This document shows, in pieces, positions 36,604 to 46,409 of a stretch of DNA of 64,000 nucleotides. Source of the stretch: Dyella sp. A6 (GTDB lineage: Bacteria > Pseudomonadota > Gammaproteobacteria > Xanthomonadales > Rhodanobacteraceae); contig NZ_CP132911.1 of the NCBI RefSeq assembly GCF_036320485.1, positions 2,914,001-2,978,000 of the forward strand, given 5' to 3'. The translations under genes and the position numbers were made by a program. Below the pieces are notes generated by a model that saw nothing but the letters and a program-made list of their open reading frames with translations, had not been told where the DNA came from and did no database searches. Position 1 is the stretch's first letter. Every line of letters begins with the position of its first letter.

Positions 36604-37533
36604 TCAACGATGGCTGCGGACATAGGCCAGCGGGTTGACCACATGCCCCTTGTACCAGACCTCGAAATGTACGTGCGGACCGGTCGTGCGGCCGGTCATC
36701 CCGACTTTGGAGATCACCTGCCCCACACTCACCCGCTCGCCCGGATGGACCAGCAGCACGCTGTTGTGGGCATAACGGGTCATGTAGCCGTTGCCGTGGT
36801 CGATCTCGACCACGTTGCCGTAACCCCGGCGCACCCCGGCGAAGGTAACCATGCCCTCGGCCACCGCATGTACCGGAGTGCCGTAGGGCACCGCGATGTC
36901 CAGCCCGGAATGCAGTTCCACCCGTCCGTTGAACGGGTCAGGCCGCATGCCGAAGTAGGACGAGATGTAACCGCCATGCACCGGCATGCCGGTGGGCTTC
37001 AGGTCCGAGTCGATGCGCGCATTGAGCAGCAGGCTCTGCAGCGCATCGAGCTGAGTCTGCTGGCTGTCGAACTGTTTGGCCAGCTGATCGATGCTGGCGC
37101 CCAGGGCCTGCGGCAACATGTAACTGCCGGTGGAATCATCGACGCCACCGACCGGCGGGGGCTGATCGAAATTGAATTCGCCATTGTCGAGCTTGCCGAC
37201 TTGGGCCAGCCGCTCACCCAGCGCATTCAGCCGGGTCGACTGGGCCTGCAGTTGCCCCAGCTTGACCGCGAGCGCATCGAGCTGGCGCTGAGCGTCCCTG
37301 CGCATCTTGCCCAACTGCCCGTTCTGCTGCTTGACCTGCTGACGCAGATGACTGATCTCGGTCAGCGCGCGGCCACGCGGACTGGCCACGGCGAGAGCCA
37401 GTCCCGCACCGAGAGCGGCGCAACCCAGCACGGCAGCCGCCACCACACCCAGCAAGCGCCAGCGCAGTCGTCGATCGGCCAGATCCAGTGTTTTTGGCAC
37501 CTTCCTGGCACGCGAGACGAGTATGATTTGCAT
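36604..37533 (-). CDS. M23 (LytM-type) peptidoglycan metallopeptidase, membrane-anchored
   Basis: A 309-residue protein with one N-terminal membrane segment (WRLLGVVAAAVLGCAALGAG), a predicted coiled coil rich in Gln and Leu (about 65-115) and a C-terminal LytM domain. The zinc residues are in ELHSGLDIA and GPHVHFEVW, both intact, so it should be an active endopeptidase rather than an EnvC-like activator. The start at 37533 (MQIILVSRARKV) is the preferred one; 37545 and 37563 are alternatives that would run into the divergent dciA leader. Confidence 0.87.
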   Translation of the reverse strand: MQIILVSRARKVPKTLDLADRRLRWRLLGVVAAAVLGCAALGAGLALAVASPRGRALTEISHLRQQVKQQNGQLGKMRRDAQRQLDALAVKLGQLQAQSTRLNALGERLAQVGKLDNGEFNFDQPPPVGGVDDSTGSYMLPQALGASIDQLAKQFDSQQTQLDALQSLLLNARIDSDLKPTGMPVHGGYISSYFGMRPDPFNGRVELHSGLDIAVPYGTPVHAVAEGMVTFAGVRRGYGNVVEIDHGNGYMTRYAHNSVLLVHPGERVSVGQVISKVGMTGRTTGPHVHFEVWYKGHVVNPLAYVRSHR

Positions 37534-37561
37534 GTCTTTCCACATCGATTGTCTGCCCCCC

Positions 37562-38044
37562 ATGCAGCGCGACGCACCCTCCGCCGCTCAACGCACCGGT
37601 CACGGACTTAAGTCCATCACCGAGTGCGGCCCGTTCGCCGCCCTGGCCCGCCAGGCTGGCGAACTGGATGCGCTGGATCGCGCATTGCGCCAGACCTTGC
37701 CGCCCCCCCTGCGTGAACAGGTCAGATTCGCCCAGCGGCGAAACGACCGCCTTGTCTTCCTTGCGACATCACCTGCCTGGGCGTCGAGGCTGCGGCTGAT
37801 GCAGACGCAAATCCTCTCCGCAGCCCACGCCATCGGCGTACAGGCCGGCTCAGTCATCGTGAAAGTGGCCCCCCTACCTCCGGTTGCCAGCATGCCGGAG
37901 CAGTCAAAACCGCTTTCTGCCGCCGCAGGCCTCCACCTGAAGGCCGCCGCGACATCCATCCCAGACCCCGAACTGCAGGCGCTGTTCCTGGAACTGGCAT
38001 CCATCGCCGAAACTGCTGGGTCCAAGCCTGACGCGTCAACCTGA
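37562..38044 (+). CDS. dciA: Replicative helicase loader DciA (DUF721)
   Basis: A 160-residue DUF721 protein. The conserved KH-like core is LRQTLPPPLREQVRFAQRRNDRLVFLATSPAWASRLRLMQ, and the C-terminal part is low-complexity. DciA recruits and loads DnaB helicase at the origin in bacteria that lack DnaC. Its position between secA/M23 and lpxC is standard for Xanthomonadales and Pseudomonas. Only 28 nt separate its ATG from the divergent M23 start, so the two promoters must lie inside the neighbouring genes. Confidence 0.88.
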   Translation: MQRDAPSAAQRTGHGLKSITECGPFAALARQAGELDALDRALRQTLPPPLREQVRFAQRRNDRLVFLATSPAWASRLRLMQTQILSAAHAIGVQAGSVIVKVAPLPPVASMPEQSKPLSAAAGLHLKAAATSIPDPELQALFLELASIAETAGSKPDAST

Positions 38045-38193
38045 TTCAGGACAGCGCATCCGGCACACCCCGAAGCAATCTCGGCCTCGAGGGGTTCCGA
38101 CGTTTATACCATAGGACTTTTCGTCCGATACCTTATGACGTGCTCATGACGTGAACGACAGTGCAGCACTGCCGTGATTCTTATCACAAAACA

Positions 38194-38221
38194 AAAGGCC
38201 GTACCCGAGGGTACGGCCTTT
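38194..38221 (-). terminator. Rho-independent terminator of lpxC (probably also dciA)
   Basis: AAAGGCCGTACC (38194-38205) pairs perfectly with GGTACGGCCTTT (38210-38221) around CGAG. On the minus strand TTTTGT follows, giving a good terminator for lpxC; on the plus strand TTTGTG follows for dciA. Confidence 0.85.
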
Positions 38222-38249
38222 GTGTCGCCACCATCGGCGGTATCAGGCG

Positions 38250-39164
38250 TCAGATGGCCTGTGCCGGGTGCGCATAGGAGATCGGCGCAGTCGCCGGATC
38301 ATCCTGGTAGCTGACCTCTTCCCACGCGGTGGCGTCGGCCATCAGCGTGCGCAGGAGCTTGTTGTTCAGCTCATGACCTGACTTATGGGCGTAATACGCG
38401 CCCACCAGACTATGGCCCAGCAGGTAGAGGTCGCCGATGGCGTCGAGAATCTTGTGCTTGACGAATTCGTCTTCGTAGCGCAGGCCATCCTCGTTCAGCA
38501 CGCGATAGTCGTCCAGCACCACGGCGTTGTCCATCGAGCCACCCAGCGCGAGGTTGTGCTCGCGGAGCATCTCGATGTCGCGCATGAAGCCGAACGTGCG
38601 GGCCCGGCTGACTTCCTTGACAAAGGACGTGGTGGAAAAGTCGATTTCCGCCTTGGAGGTGCGCTTGGAGATGATCGGGTGGTTGAACTCGATCGAGAAG
38701 CCGACCTTGAAGCCTTCGAACGGTTCGAAGCTTGCCCACTTGTCGCCTTCCTGCACCTTCACCGGCTTCTTGATCCGGATGAAGCGCTTGGCGACAGGCT
38801 GTTCCTCGATTCCGGCCGACTGCAGCAGGAACACGAACGGACCCGCGCTGCCGTCCATGATCGGAACTTCCGGTGCGGACAGATCGACATAAGCGTTGTC
38901 GATCCCCAGGCCGGCCATCGCCGAGAGCAGATGCTCGACCGTGGAGACCCGGATGTCGCCATTCACCAGCGTGGTCGAAAGCCGCGTATCGCCCACATTG
39001 TCCGGACGCGCATAGATGTCGACCGGCGGACTGAGGTCGGTGCGGCGGAACACGATACCCGTGTTCGGTGCCGCCGGACGCAGGGTCATGTAGACCTTGT
39101 CGCCGGTGTGCAGACCGACGCCGGTAGCCCGGATGATGTTCTTGAGCGTACGCTGCTTGATCAT
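38250..39164 (-). CDS. lpxC: UDP-3-O-acyl-N-acetylglucosamine deacetylase
   Basis: A 304-residue zinc amidase that commits to lipid A synthesis. The zinc ligands are His78 in TVEHLLSA and His237/Asp241 in [36 protein letters not shown] is the usual N-terminus. It lies downstream of ftsZ in the same direction but 480 bp away, so it probably has its own promoter, and ends at a strong terminator. Confidence 0.97.
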   Translation of the reverse strand: MIKQRTLKNIIRATGVGLHTGDKVYMTLRPAAPNTGIVFRRTDLSPPVDIYARPDNVGDTRLSTTLVNGDIRVSTVEHLLSAMAGLGIDNAYVDLSAPEVPIMDGSAGPFVFLLQSAGIEEQPVAKRFIRIKKPVKVQEGDKWASFEPFEGFKVGFSIEFNHPIISKRTSKAEIDFSTTSFVKEVSRARTFGFMRDIEMLREHNLALGGSMDNAVVLDDYRVLNEDGLRYEDEFVKHKILDAIGDLYLLGHSLVGAYYAHKSGHELNNKLLRTLMADATAWEEVSYQDDPATAPISYAHPAQAI

Positions 39165-39646
39165 TGTTGTTGGTACCTGTCAGTAGGCAGCAGCCAATCA
39201 GGGAGCGGATGCTAACACAGTCTTAACCAGTGAGAAAGCAAACCGTACCGTACAGTCTGTTGGACCCTTCATTTTCCTTTCATCATCGAATGCGATCCAT
39301 TCGCATTCTTGATTCGAGCAGGTACGCCAGTCCAGCCAAGGACTTGCATGTCGACGCAGGGACTCCGTACCGGGACGGGATGCCGGTTACGGAGCCCTGG
39401 ACAGATCGGACATTCGCTCCATGGCCCGATCACCCCTGTCTTGCGCCATCCCGGCGCATCGTCTCATTGCATTCACACGATCTTCGCAGGCTGGACTGCA
39501 CGCCTGACGATCTGTCCGCTAGCCGTATCCGGCGCTGCCGGCACGCAGCAGCTCCGGCCTCATCCGACCCCATATAACTGGAATCGGCGCACCCGGGGTG
39601 TACAGACAGATCAATCCGACGTTCGTTCAACGATACGCAGCCTCCC
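39165..39646. other. Intergenic region between ftsZ and lpxC
   Basis: A 482-bp stretch with no convincing gene; short plus-strand frames at 39230-39577 and 39309-39689 lack family signals, ribosome sites and typical codon use. It contains a small inverted repeat (GAATGCG at 39288-39294 with CGCATTC at 39302-39308) and, presumably, the lpxC promoter. No clear ftsZ terminator was found. Confidence 0.5.
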
Positions 39647-40828
39647 TCAATCGGCCTGCCGGCGCAAGAAAGCCGGAATATCGAGATAGTCGAAGCTGGA
39701 ATCGGCACCCTTGGCCGGCGCCTCGTTCCGGGTGCTGTGTGTCGCCACGGCCTCGGGCTGGGCGTAGTCGACCACCTCGTTGCCGGTACCCGTACGCAGC
39801 ACCATCGGGCGCGGACGGGCGCGCATTTCCACCTGCTGCGTCGCCACCGGACGTACCGGCTGGCGGGTTGCCGCACGATTCAGGCCCGTGGCGACCACGG
39901 TCACGCGCACGTCGTCCTTCAGCTCCGGATCCAACGAGGTACCGATCACCACGGTCGCGTCTTCGCTGGCAAACTCGTGGATCACCCGGCCAATTTCGTC
40001 GAACTCGCGCATAGTCAGGTTCGGACCGGCCGTGACGTTGACCAGGATGCCGCAGGCGCCGTTCAGGTTGACGTCTTCCAGCAGCGGGTTGTTGATTGCC
40101 GCTTCGGCCGCGGCCTGGGCACGATCGTCGCCGCGCGCGGTGCCGGAGCCCATCATCGACAGGCCCATCTCGCTCATCACGGTGCGCACGTCGGCAAAGT
40201 CGACGTTGATCAGGCCCGGGCTGGTGATCAGGTCGGCGATCCCCTGCACCGCTCCCTGCAGCACGTCGTTGGCAGCCTTGAAGGCATTCAGCAGCGTGAC
40301 CTCGCGCCCCAGTACCGACAGCAGCTTCTCGTTCGGCACGGTAATCAGGGAGTCGACATGCTGCGACAGGTCCTCGATACCCTTCATCGCCACCTGCATG
40401 CGGCGACGGCCTTCGAACGGGAACGGCTTGGTCACCACGGCGACCGTCAGGATGCCCTTCTCTTTCGCGAGCTGGGCCACCACCGGTGCCGCGCCGGTAC
40501 CGGTGCCACCGCCCATGCCGGCAGTGATGAACACCATGTCGGCGCCTTCCAGCATTTCCTCGATGCGCTCGCGATCCTCCAGCGCGGCCTGACGGCCCAC
40601 TTCGGGGTTCGCGCCGGCGCCAAGACCCTTGGTCACGTTGGCGCCCAGCTGCAGATGCATGCGGCCACCGCAGCCCTTCATGGCCTGGGCATCGGTATTC
40701 GCCACGACGAACTCGACGCCTTCGATGTTGGCGTTGAGCATGTGCGCAACGGCGTTGCCGCCACCACCGCCGACGCCGATCACCTTGATGACTGCGTTCG
40801 GTGCGATTTTTTCGATCAATTCAAACAT
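39647..40828 (-). CDS. ftsZ: Cell division GTPase FtsZ
   Basis: A 393-residue tubulin homologue that forms the division ring. The GTP motif is MGGGTGTGAAP; the T7-side segment NVDFADVRTVM is conserved. After a variable linker, DIPAFLRRQAD is the C-terminal peptide that binds FtsA and ZipA. The start at 40828 has GGAGGACGGG upstream; the longer frame is rejected. It follows ftsA after a structured 144-nt spacer. Confidence 0.97.
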   Translation of the reverse strand: MFELIEKIAPNAVIKVIGVGGGGGNAVAHMLNANIEGVEFVVANTDAQAMKGCGGRMHLQLGANVTKGLGAGANPEVGRQAALEDRERIEEMLEGADMVFITAGMGGGTGTGAAPVVAQLAKEKGILTVAVVTKPFPFEGRRRMQVAMKGIEDLSQHVDSLITVPNEKLLSVLGREVTLLNAFKAANDVLQGAVQGIADLITSPGLINVDFADVRTVMSEMGLSMMGSGTARGDDRAQAAAEAAINNPLLEDVNLNGACGILVNVTAGPNLTMREFDEIGRVIHEFASEDATVVIGTSLDPELKDDVRVTVVATGLNRAATRQPVRPVATQQVEMRARPRPMVLRTGTGNEVVDYAQPEAVATHSTRNEAPAKGADSSFDYLDIPAFLRRQAD

Positions 40829-40868
40829 TTCCCGTCCTCCGTAGAGCTTTCGTTGTCGTTGTATCCGT

Positions 40869-40928
40869 GGGACGGCTCCTGCCGTTCCGCGGGGGTGGAC
40901 GCATCCTTTCGTCCATGGCGATGCGTCC
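40869..40928 (-). other. Two hairpins in the ftsA-ftsZ spacer
   Basis: GGACGCATC (40897-40905) pairs with GATGCGTCC (40920-40928), and GGGACGGC (40869-40876) pairs, with one non-Watson-Crick position, with GCCGTTCC (40881-40888). In the RNA they lie in the ftsZ leader, 40-100 nt before its ATG. They may affect mRNA processing or extra ftsZ expression. No T run follows. Confidence 0.5.
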
Positions 40929-40972
40929 TGCACCGCCAGATGTCATGAGCGACCGGGCAGATGCCCGCCCAC

Positions 40973-42205
40973 TCAGAAATTCTTGGTAATCCAGTCGCGC
41001 AACCGGCCGACCACGCCGCCGACGTTGCCCACCATCGGCACGCTGGTGCGCATGCCACCGGCGCGCGAACCCTGCAGCAACAGCCCCACTCCGGTGGAAT
41101 GCAGCGGATTGGCGATGACATCGCCCAGGCCACTGACATGCTGCGGCACACCCAGGCGCACCATCTTGTGGAAGATTTCCTCGGCCAGCTCCAGCGCACC
41201 CTCCATCCGGGCGGCCCCGCCAGTCAGCACCACGCCGGCGGCCACCAGGCTGTCGTAACCGGAACGGCGCAGTTCGTCCTGCACCATCTCGAAAATTTCC
41301 TCGTAGCGCGCCTGCACCGACTGCGCCAGCGACTGCCGGGCCAGACGGCGCGGCGGACGATCGCCCACGCTGGGCACCTGGATCGTTTCTTCGGCATGCG
41401 CCAGCTGGGCCAGCGCACAGGCGTACTTGATCTTGATTTCCTCGGCATGGGCGGTTGGCGTATGCACGCCGTAGGCAATGTCACTGGTCACCTGGTCGCC
41501 ACCCACCGGCAGCGACTTGGTGTGGCGGATCGAACCCTGGGTGTAGATCGCGATATCGGTGGTGCCGGCACCGATGTCCACCAGGCACACGCCCAGCTCG
41601 CGCTCGTCGTCGGTGAGCACGGACTTGGCGCTGGCCACCGCCGACGGCACCAGTTCGTCCACCGACAGGCCGCAGCGCTGGATGCACTTGGTGATGTTCT
41701 GCACCGCGGCCGCCGCACCGGTGACCAGGTGCACGGTCGCCTCCAGCCGGACGCCGCTCATGCCGACCGGCGAGCGGATGCCGTCCTGACCGTCGATGCG
41801 GTACTCCTGCGATTCCTTGTAGAGGACTTTGCGGTCCGCCGGGATCGCTACCGCGCTGGCCGCTTCGAGCACCTGCTCCAGGTCGCCCGGCGTCACTTCG
41901 CGGTCGCGGATCGCGGCGGTGCCATGGGAATTGCGTGTTTCGAGGTGGCTGCCGGAAATCGATGCGTAGACCGAACGGATATCGCAGCCGGCCATCAGTT
42001 CGGCCTCTTCCACCGCGCGCTGGATCGAATGCACGGTCGACTCGATATCCACCACCGAGCCGCGCTTCAGCCCCCGCGAGACATGCGTTCCGATACCGAT
42101 CACCTCGATCGGCTCACCCGGCTCGTACTCGCCGACGATCGCCACCACTTTCGAGGTACCGATGTCCAGGCCTACCACCAATTGTTTTTCGTTGCGCGGT
42201 TTCAT
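40973..42205 (-). CDS. ftsA: Cell division protein FtsA
   Basis: A 410-residue actin-like ATPase that tethers FtsZ to the membrane. VVGLDIGTSKVVAIVGE is the phosphate-1 motif, VDIGAGTTDIAIY the phosphate-2 motif, and VLTGGAARMEG the adenosine motif. The C-terminal GRLRDWITKNF is the amphipathic membrane helix. The gene starts 10 nt after ftsQ stops. Confidence 0.96.
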   Translation of the reverse strand: MKPRNEKQLVVGLDIGTSKVVAIVGEYEPGEPIEVIGIGTHVSRGLKRGSVVDIESTVHSIQRAVEEAELMAGCDIRSVYASISGSHLETRNSHGTAAIRDREVTPGDLEQVLEAASAVAIPADRKVLYKESQEYRIDGQDGIRSPVGMSGVRLEATVHLVTGAAAAVQNITKCIQRCGLSVDELVPSAVASAKSVLTDDERELGVCLVDIGAGTTDIAIYTQGSIRHTKSLPVGGDQVTSDIAYGVHTPTAHAEEIKIKYACALAQLAHAEETIQVPSVGDRPPRRLARQSLAQSVQARYEEIFEMVQDELRRSGYDSLVAAGVVLTGGAARMEGALELAEEIFHKMVRLGVPQHVSGLGDVIANPLHSTGVGLLLQGSRAGGMRTSVPMVGNVGGVVGRLRDWITKNF

Positions 42206-42215
42206 AGTGAGGTGC

Positions 42216-42950
42216 TCATGTGCGCGGAAGGCTTGCGGCAGTGCCCGGGGCAGGCGTCGGCCACTTCACGGCAAAGCCGTTCGTGTAGCGGAGGTCGGCA
42301 TAGACGAAGGTGCCGGTATGGCCCGCCATGACCTGGGCATACGCACCCAGGAATCGCCGCAGGCGGGCACCGGCATGTGCGCTGTCGCCCAGCACGATGC
42401 TTGCCCCCGATGCCGTCGTCAGGGTCCAGCTGCCGCGGTCGCTCAGGGTCACGCCGGCCACTTTCAGCGACGTGCCGGCAAACATCTTCAGGGCGTCGGC
42501 ATAAAAGCCGACCACGTCCGACATCTGGTCGGCCGGACCGTGCAGGTCCGGCAACGCGGTATAGGACGACGCATCCGCCACCTTGAACACCTCGCCCCTG
42601 CGATCGATCAGGCTGTCGCCGTTCCAGCGCGCGAAGGGCTCGCGTTCCACCACGCGCAGCAGCAGGGTGTCCGGCCAGCGCTTGCTGGCCTCCACCGACG
42701 CCACCCAGGGCAAGGCCGCCACGGCACGCTGCACCTTGTCCAGGTTCATCGCGAAGAAGCCCTTGCCCAGATGCGGCAGCACCACGGCACGCAACTGCTC
42801 GGCGCTGACATGGTGGAACTCCGCCTGCACGGTAAGCCGGGTCACCGGCCAGCGGCTGGCGGCAAACCAGCCGTTGAGCACGCCGACGATCGGCAGCGCC
42901 ACCAGCGCAACCGCCAGACACCAGGCAACGAGGCGGTAGCTGCCCTTCAT
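42216..42950 (-). CDS. ftsQ: Cell division protein FtsQ
   Basis: A 244-residue bitopic divisome protein with a short cytoplasmic tail, one membrane helix ([19 protein letters not shown]) and a periplasmic POTRA domain starting [16 protein letters not shown], then the FtsQ beta domain. It binds FtsL and FtsB. Its ATG overlaps the ddlB stop by ATGA, which fixes the start at 42950. Confidence 0.94.
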   Translation of the reverse strand: MKGSYRLVAWCLAVALVALPIVGVLNGWFAASRWPVTRLTVQAEFHHVSAEQLRAVVLPHLGKGFFAMNLDKVQRAVAALPWVASVEASKRWPDTLLLRVVEREPFARWNGDSLIDRRGEVFKVADASSYTALPDLHGPADQMSDVVGFYADALKMFAGTSLKVAGVTLSDRGSWTLTTASGASIVLGDSAHAGARLRRFLGAYAQVMAGHTGTFVYADLRYTNGFAVKWPTPAPGTAASLPRT

Positions 42951-43897
42951 GCACCCTCCACGAAGCTGGTTTCCAGCACGTGCCAGCACAGCGTCTGATA
43001 GTCGATGCCAGCGGCCGCAGCGGCCTTGGGCACCAGCGAGTGCGAGGTCATGCCGGGCGCCGTATTCACCTCCAGCAACCAGTTGCGTCCCGCGCGATCG
43101 CGCATCACATCGACGCGCCCCCAACCGCTACAGCCGAGCGCATCGAATGCGTGCAAGGCCAGGTCGCGCAGCTCTGTCTCGGCATCGCCACGCAGACCGG
43201 GGCAGAGATATTGCGTGTCCTCGGCCACGTACTTGGCGTTGTAGTCGTAGAACGCAGCCTTGGGCACGATATGAATGGACGGCAATACTTCGCGTCCCAG
43301 GATGCCCACGGTCAGCTCGTCACCCTCGATCAGAGTCTCCATCAGCAGGTCACCGGGATATTCCGCGGCAAGCGCGACGGCGCCGGCGAGATCCTTTTCC
43401 TCGAACACCCGCGTGACACCAACACTGGAACCCTCGCAGGCCGGCTTCACGATCAGTGGAAACCCGAGCTGTCGCGCCGCCGCATGCACGGCATCGGCAC
43501 CGGCGCCGCGCGGCAACGCGACAAAGACCGGGGTGGGCAGGCCGAGCGACTGCCATACGCGCTTGGAACGGGTCTTGTCCATCGACAATGCCGAGCCCAG
43601 CACGCCCGAACCGGTATAGGGCACATGCAGCGATTCCAGTGCACCCTGCAGCACGCCGTCCTCGCCACCACCGTGCTGGCCATGAAGGATGTTGAACACA
43701 CGCGCGAAGTGGCCGGCGCGCAATGCATCCAGCAGCGCGGGAATGCCGTCGATGGGGTGCGCGTCCACGCCGCGCGCCTGCAGCGCCGCCAGCACATTGC
43801 GCCCGGAGTCCAGCGACACCTCGCGCTCGGCCGAGCTGCCGCCCATCACCACGGCAACGCGTCCGAACTGTGCGGGATCGGTAATCGTCCTGTTCAT
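42947..43897 (-). CDS. ddlB: D-alanine--D-alanine ligase
   Basis: A 316-residue ATP-grasp ligase that makes the D-Ala-D-Ala end of the peptidoglycan stem. [19 protein letters not shown] is the N-terminal substrate motif, [14 protein letters not shown] the ATP-binding lysine region, and [17 protein letters not shown] the metal and D-Ala loop. Starts and stops overlap murC and ftsQ by 4 nt. Confidence 0.96.
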   Translation of the reverse strand: MNRTITDPAQFGRVAVVMGGSSAEREVSLDSGRNVLAALQARGVDAHPIDGIPALLDALRAGHFARVFNILHGQHGGGEDGVLQGALESLHVPYTGSGVLGSALSMDKTRSKRVWQSLGLPTPVFVALPRGAGADAVHAAARQLGFPLIVKPACEGSSVGVTRVFEEKDLAGAVALAAEYPGDLLMETLIEGDELTVGILGREVLPSIHIVPKAAFYDYNAKYVAEDTQYLCPGLRGDAETELRDLALHAFDALGCSGWGRVDVMRDRAGRNWLLEVNTAPGMTSHSLVPKAAAAAGIDYQTLCWHVLETSFVEGA

Positions 43898-45336
43898 GTC
43901 TTGCTCGTTTTCAGTACGCCGGCCTTCGCCAGCTCGACCGCTGCGGTGCCAATATCGCCAGCGCCCAGCAGCAGCAACAGATCACCGTCGTGCAGCAGCG
44001 ACGGCAGGGTGTCCTTGAGGTCGCGCGGATGTTCCACCAGCACGGGGTCGACCTTGCCGCGCGCGCGTACCGCACGTGCCAGTGCGCGGCCATCGGCACC
44101 GGCGATAGGCGCCTCGCCGGCCGGATAGACATCCGTCAATACCAGCACATCGGCATCGGCCAGCACATTCGCGAAGTCGTCCATCAGGTCGCGCGTGCGG
44201 CTGTAGCGGTGCGGCTGGAAGCCCACCACCAGCCGGCGCTCCGGCCAACCGCCACGCACGGCGGCGAATACCGCAGCCAGTTCACGCGGATGATGACCAT
44301 AGTCGTCCACCAGCAGCGCGTGACCGTGGTCCAGCGCCAGTTCGCCGCGACGATGGAAGCGTCGCCCCACACCCTCGAAATTCGCCAGTGCGTGGGCAAT
44401 CGCGCCGGCTTCCACGCCCAGCTGCCAGCCGATGCTGGCGGCCGCCAGCGCATTCAGCACGTTGTGCCGGCCGGGCAGATTCAGCGTCACCGGCAACGGC
44501 TCGGGCCGCCCTGGCAGCAGCAGGTCGAAATGCATCTCGAAGCCGGATTGGCGCAGGTTGACCGCACGCACATCGGCATCCGCCGCGTCGATGCCGTAGG
44601 TCATCACGCGGCGCGTGGTGTCCTTCGCCAGCGCGGCGACCTCTTCGTCGTCGATGCACAGCACGGCCAGTCCGTAGAACGGCAGGCGATGCAGGAAGTC
44701 GGCGAAAGCCTTCTTCACCTCGGCGAAATCACCGTGGTAGTTCTCCAGGTGATCGGCGTCGATATTGGTCACCGCGGCAATCACCGGCGACAGCAGCAGG
44801 AACGAACCGTCCGACTCGTCGGCCTCGGCGACGAGATACTGTCCGGTGCCCAGCCGGGCATTCGCACCGGCGGCGTTGAGCTGGCCGCCGATCACGAACG
44901 TCGGATCGTAGTCCGCCTCGGCCAGCACACTGGCGACCAGGCTGGTGGTGGTGGTCTTGCCATGCGTGCCGGCGATGGCAATGCCACGCCGGAAGCGCAT
45001 CAGCTCGCCCAGCATCTCGGCCCGCGGAATCACCGGAATACGTTCGGCCCGGGCCGCCATCAGCTCGGCATTGTCGGCCTTGATCGCACTCGAGGTGACG
45101 ACCACGTCGGCACCTTCGATATGCGCCGCCTCGTGACCGATGCGCACGTCGATGCCGAGCCCGGCCAGGCGCTGCGCAGTCGCGGAATTGGCGCGGTCCG
45201 AACCGGACACGGCATAGCCCAGGTTGTGCAGTACCTCGGCAATGCCGCTCATGCCCACGCCGCCAATGCCGATGAAATGGACCCGGCGGAAGGTCGTCAT
45301 CAGGTCTTCGTGGGCCAGCAGTCGGCGCGGCGTCAT
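43894..45336 (-). CDS. murC: UDP-N-acetylmuramate--L-alanine ligase
   Basis: A 480-residue Mur ligase adding L-Ala to UDP-MurNAc. [18 protein letters not shown] binds the UDP moiety, [11 protein letters not shown] is the ATP P-loop, and [11 protein letters not shown] is in the central domain. The ATG at 45336 overlaps the murG stop (ATGA) and gives an N-terminal extension like that of relatives; an internal ATG at 45300 is possible. Confidence 0.96.
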   Translation of the reverse strand: MTPRRLLAHEDLMTTFRRVHFIGIGGVGMSGIAEVLHNLGYAVSGSDRANSATAQRLAGLGIDVRIGHEAAHIEGADVVVTSSAIKADNAELMAARAERIPVIPRAEMLGELMRFRRGIAIAGTHGKTTTTSLVASVLAEADYDPTFVIGGQLNAAGANARLGTGQYLVAEADESDGSFLLLSPVIAAVTNIDADHLENYHGDFAEVKKAFADFLHRLPFYGLAVLCIDDEEVAALAKDTTRRVMTYGIDAADADVRAVNLRQSGFEMHFDLLLPGRPEPLPVTLNLPGRHNVLNALAAASIGWQLGVEAGAIAHALANFEGVGRRFHRRGELALDHGHALLVDDYGHHPRELAAVFAAVRGGWPERRLVVGFQPHRYSRTRDLMDDFANVLADADVLVLTDVYPAGEAPIAGADGRALARAVRARGKVDPVLVEHPRDLKDTLPSLLHDGDLLLLLGAGDIGTAAVELAKAGVLKTSKT

Positions 45337-46409
45337 GCAGCCACCTCCAGACAGGCGTCGGCAATGCTGGCCGCCGCATCGGGCTTGGCCAGCGTACGGG
45401 CCGCTTCGGCCATGGCGCGCAGGCGCGCGCGGTCGTGCAGCAGCGCGTCGAGGCGCTGCGCAAGTCGGGTGATGTCCAGATCGCGCTCCTGGATCAGTTC
45501 GGATGCACCCACGGCGACAAGCGCCGCGGCATTGCGTGTCTGGTGGTCGTCCACCGCGTGCGGGAACGGCACGAGTATCGCGCCCAGACCCGCTGCGGCC
45601 AGTTCGGCGACAGTCAGCGCACCGGCACGACAGACCACGAGGTCGGCGCGCGCATAGGCTGCCGCCATGTCGTCCACGAACGGCACGACCTCGGCCTCGA
45701 CACCGGCCTTTGCGTACGCCTCGCGTGCCTCGTCGAGTCCGCGTGCGCCGCACTGGTGCAGCACCTGCGGACGGCGCTCCGGCGCGAGTTCTGCCAGCGC
45801 CTTCGGCACCGACAGGTTCAGCGCGCGGGCACCCAGGCTACCGCCAAGCACCAGCAGGGTCGGTCGCCCGTCGCGTGCTGCCATGCGTACGCCCGGCGCA
45901 GGCAAGGCCGCGATGGCGGCACGCACCGGGTTACCTACCCACTCGGCCTGCGGCAATGCGCCCTCGAAACCGGCCAGTACGCGTTTCGCATGCGACGCCA
46001 GCTTTCGGTTGGTGTAACCGGCCACGCCATTCTGTTCATGCACCAGCAGCGGTCGACCCAGCAGGCGTGCGGCCACACCGCCTGGTCCTGCGGCATAGCC
46101 GCCCATCGACAGCACGCTGCGCGGCTGCAGTCGGCGCAGCACGCGCAACGACGCAAGCAGGGCGCGCGCAAGCATCAGCGGTGCCGTCACCCGCGTCTTC
46201 CAGCTCTTGCCGCGCAGGCCACCGACCGGAACGGTATGCAACTCGATGCCGTGCGACGGCACCACCCGGGTTTCCATGCCGCCGACGGCACCAAGCCAGG
46301 CCACCGGAACGCCACGCGCGCGCAGCACTTCGGCCACGGCAAGACCCGGGAAAATATGGCCACCGGTACCGCCAGCCATGATCAGCACGGGGCGCTGGTC
46401 CTTGCTCAT
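45333..46409 (-). CDS. murG: Lipid II synthase MurG
   Basis: A 358-residue GT28 glycosyltransferase that adds GlcNAc to lipid I on the cytoplasmic membrane face. MAGGTGGHIFPGLAVAE is the N-terminal glycine loop, LVLGGSLGARALN the second, and VCRAGALTVAELAAAGLGAILVPFP the UDP-GlcNAc site. It overlaps ftsW and murC by 4 nt each. Confidence 0.97.
   Translation of the reverse strand: MSKDQRPVLIMAGGTGGHIFPGLAVAEVLRARGVPVAWLGAVGGMETRVVPSHGIELHTVPVGGLRGKSWKTRVTAPLMLARALLASLRVLRRLQPRSVLSMGGYAAGPGGVAARLLGRPLLVHEQNGVAGYTNRKLASHAKRVLAGFEGALPQAEWVGNPVRAAIAALPAPGVRMAARDGRPTLLVLGGSLGARALNLSVPKALAELAPERRPQVLHQCGARGLDEAREAYAKAGVEAEVVPFVDDMAAAYARADLVVCRAGALTVAELAAAGLGAILVPFPHAVDDHQTRNAAALVAVGASELIQERDLDITRLAQRLDALLHDRARLRAMAEAARTLAKPDAAASIADACLEVAA

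Noticed and set aside
33712..37611. A 1299-codon open frame on the plus strand opposite secA and the M23 gene
   Set aside because: It mirrors two well-recognised genes, gives Arg/His/Gln-rich sequence without any family motif, and arises from high GC content.
39230..39689. Small plus-strand frames in the ftsZ-lpxC gap
   Set aside because: No ribosome site, no domain or hydrophobic pattern, two frames overlap each other, and codon positions do not resemble neighbouring genes.
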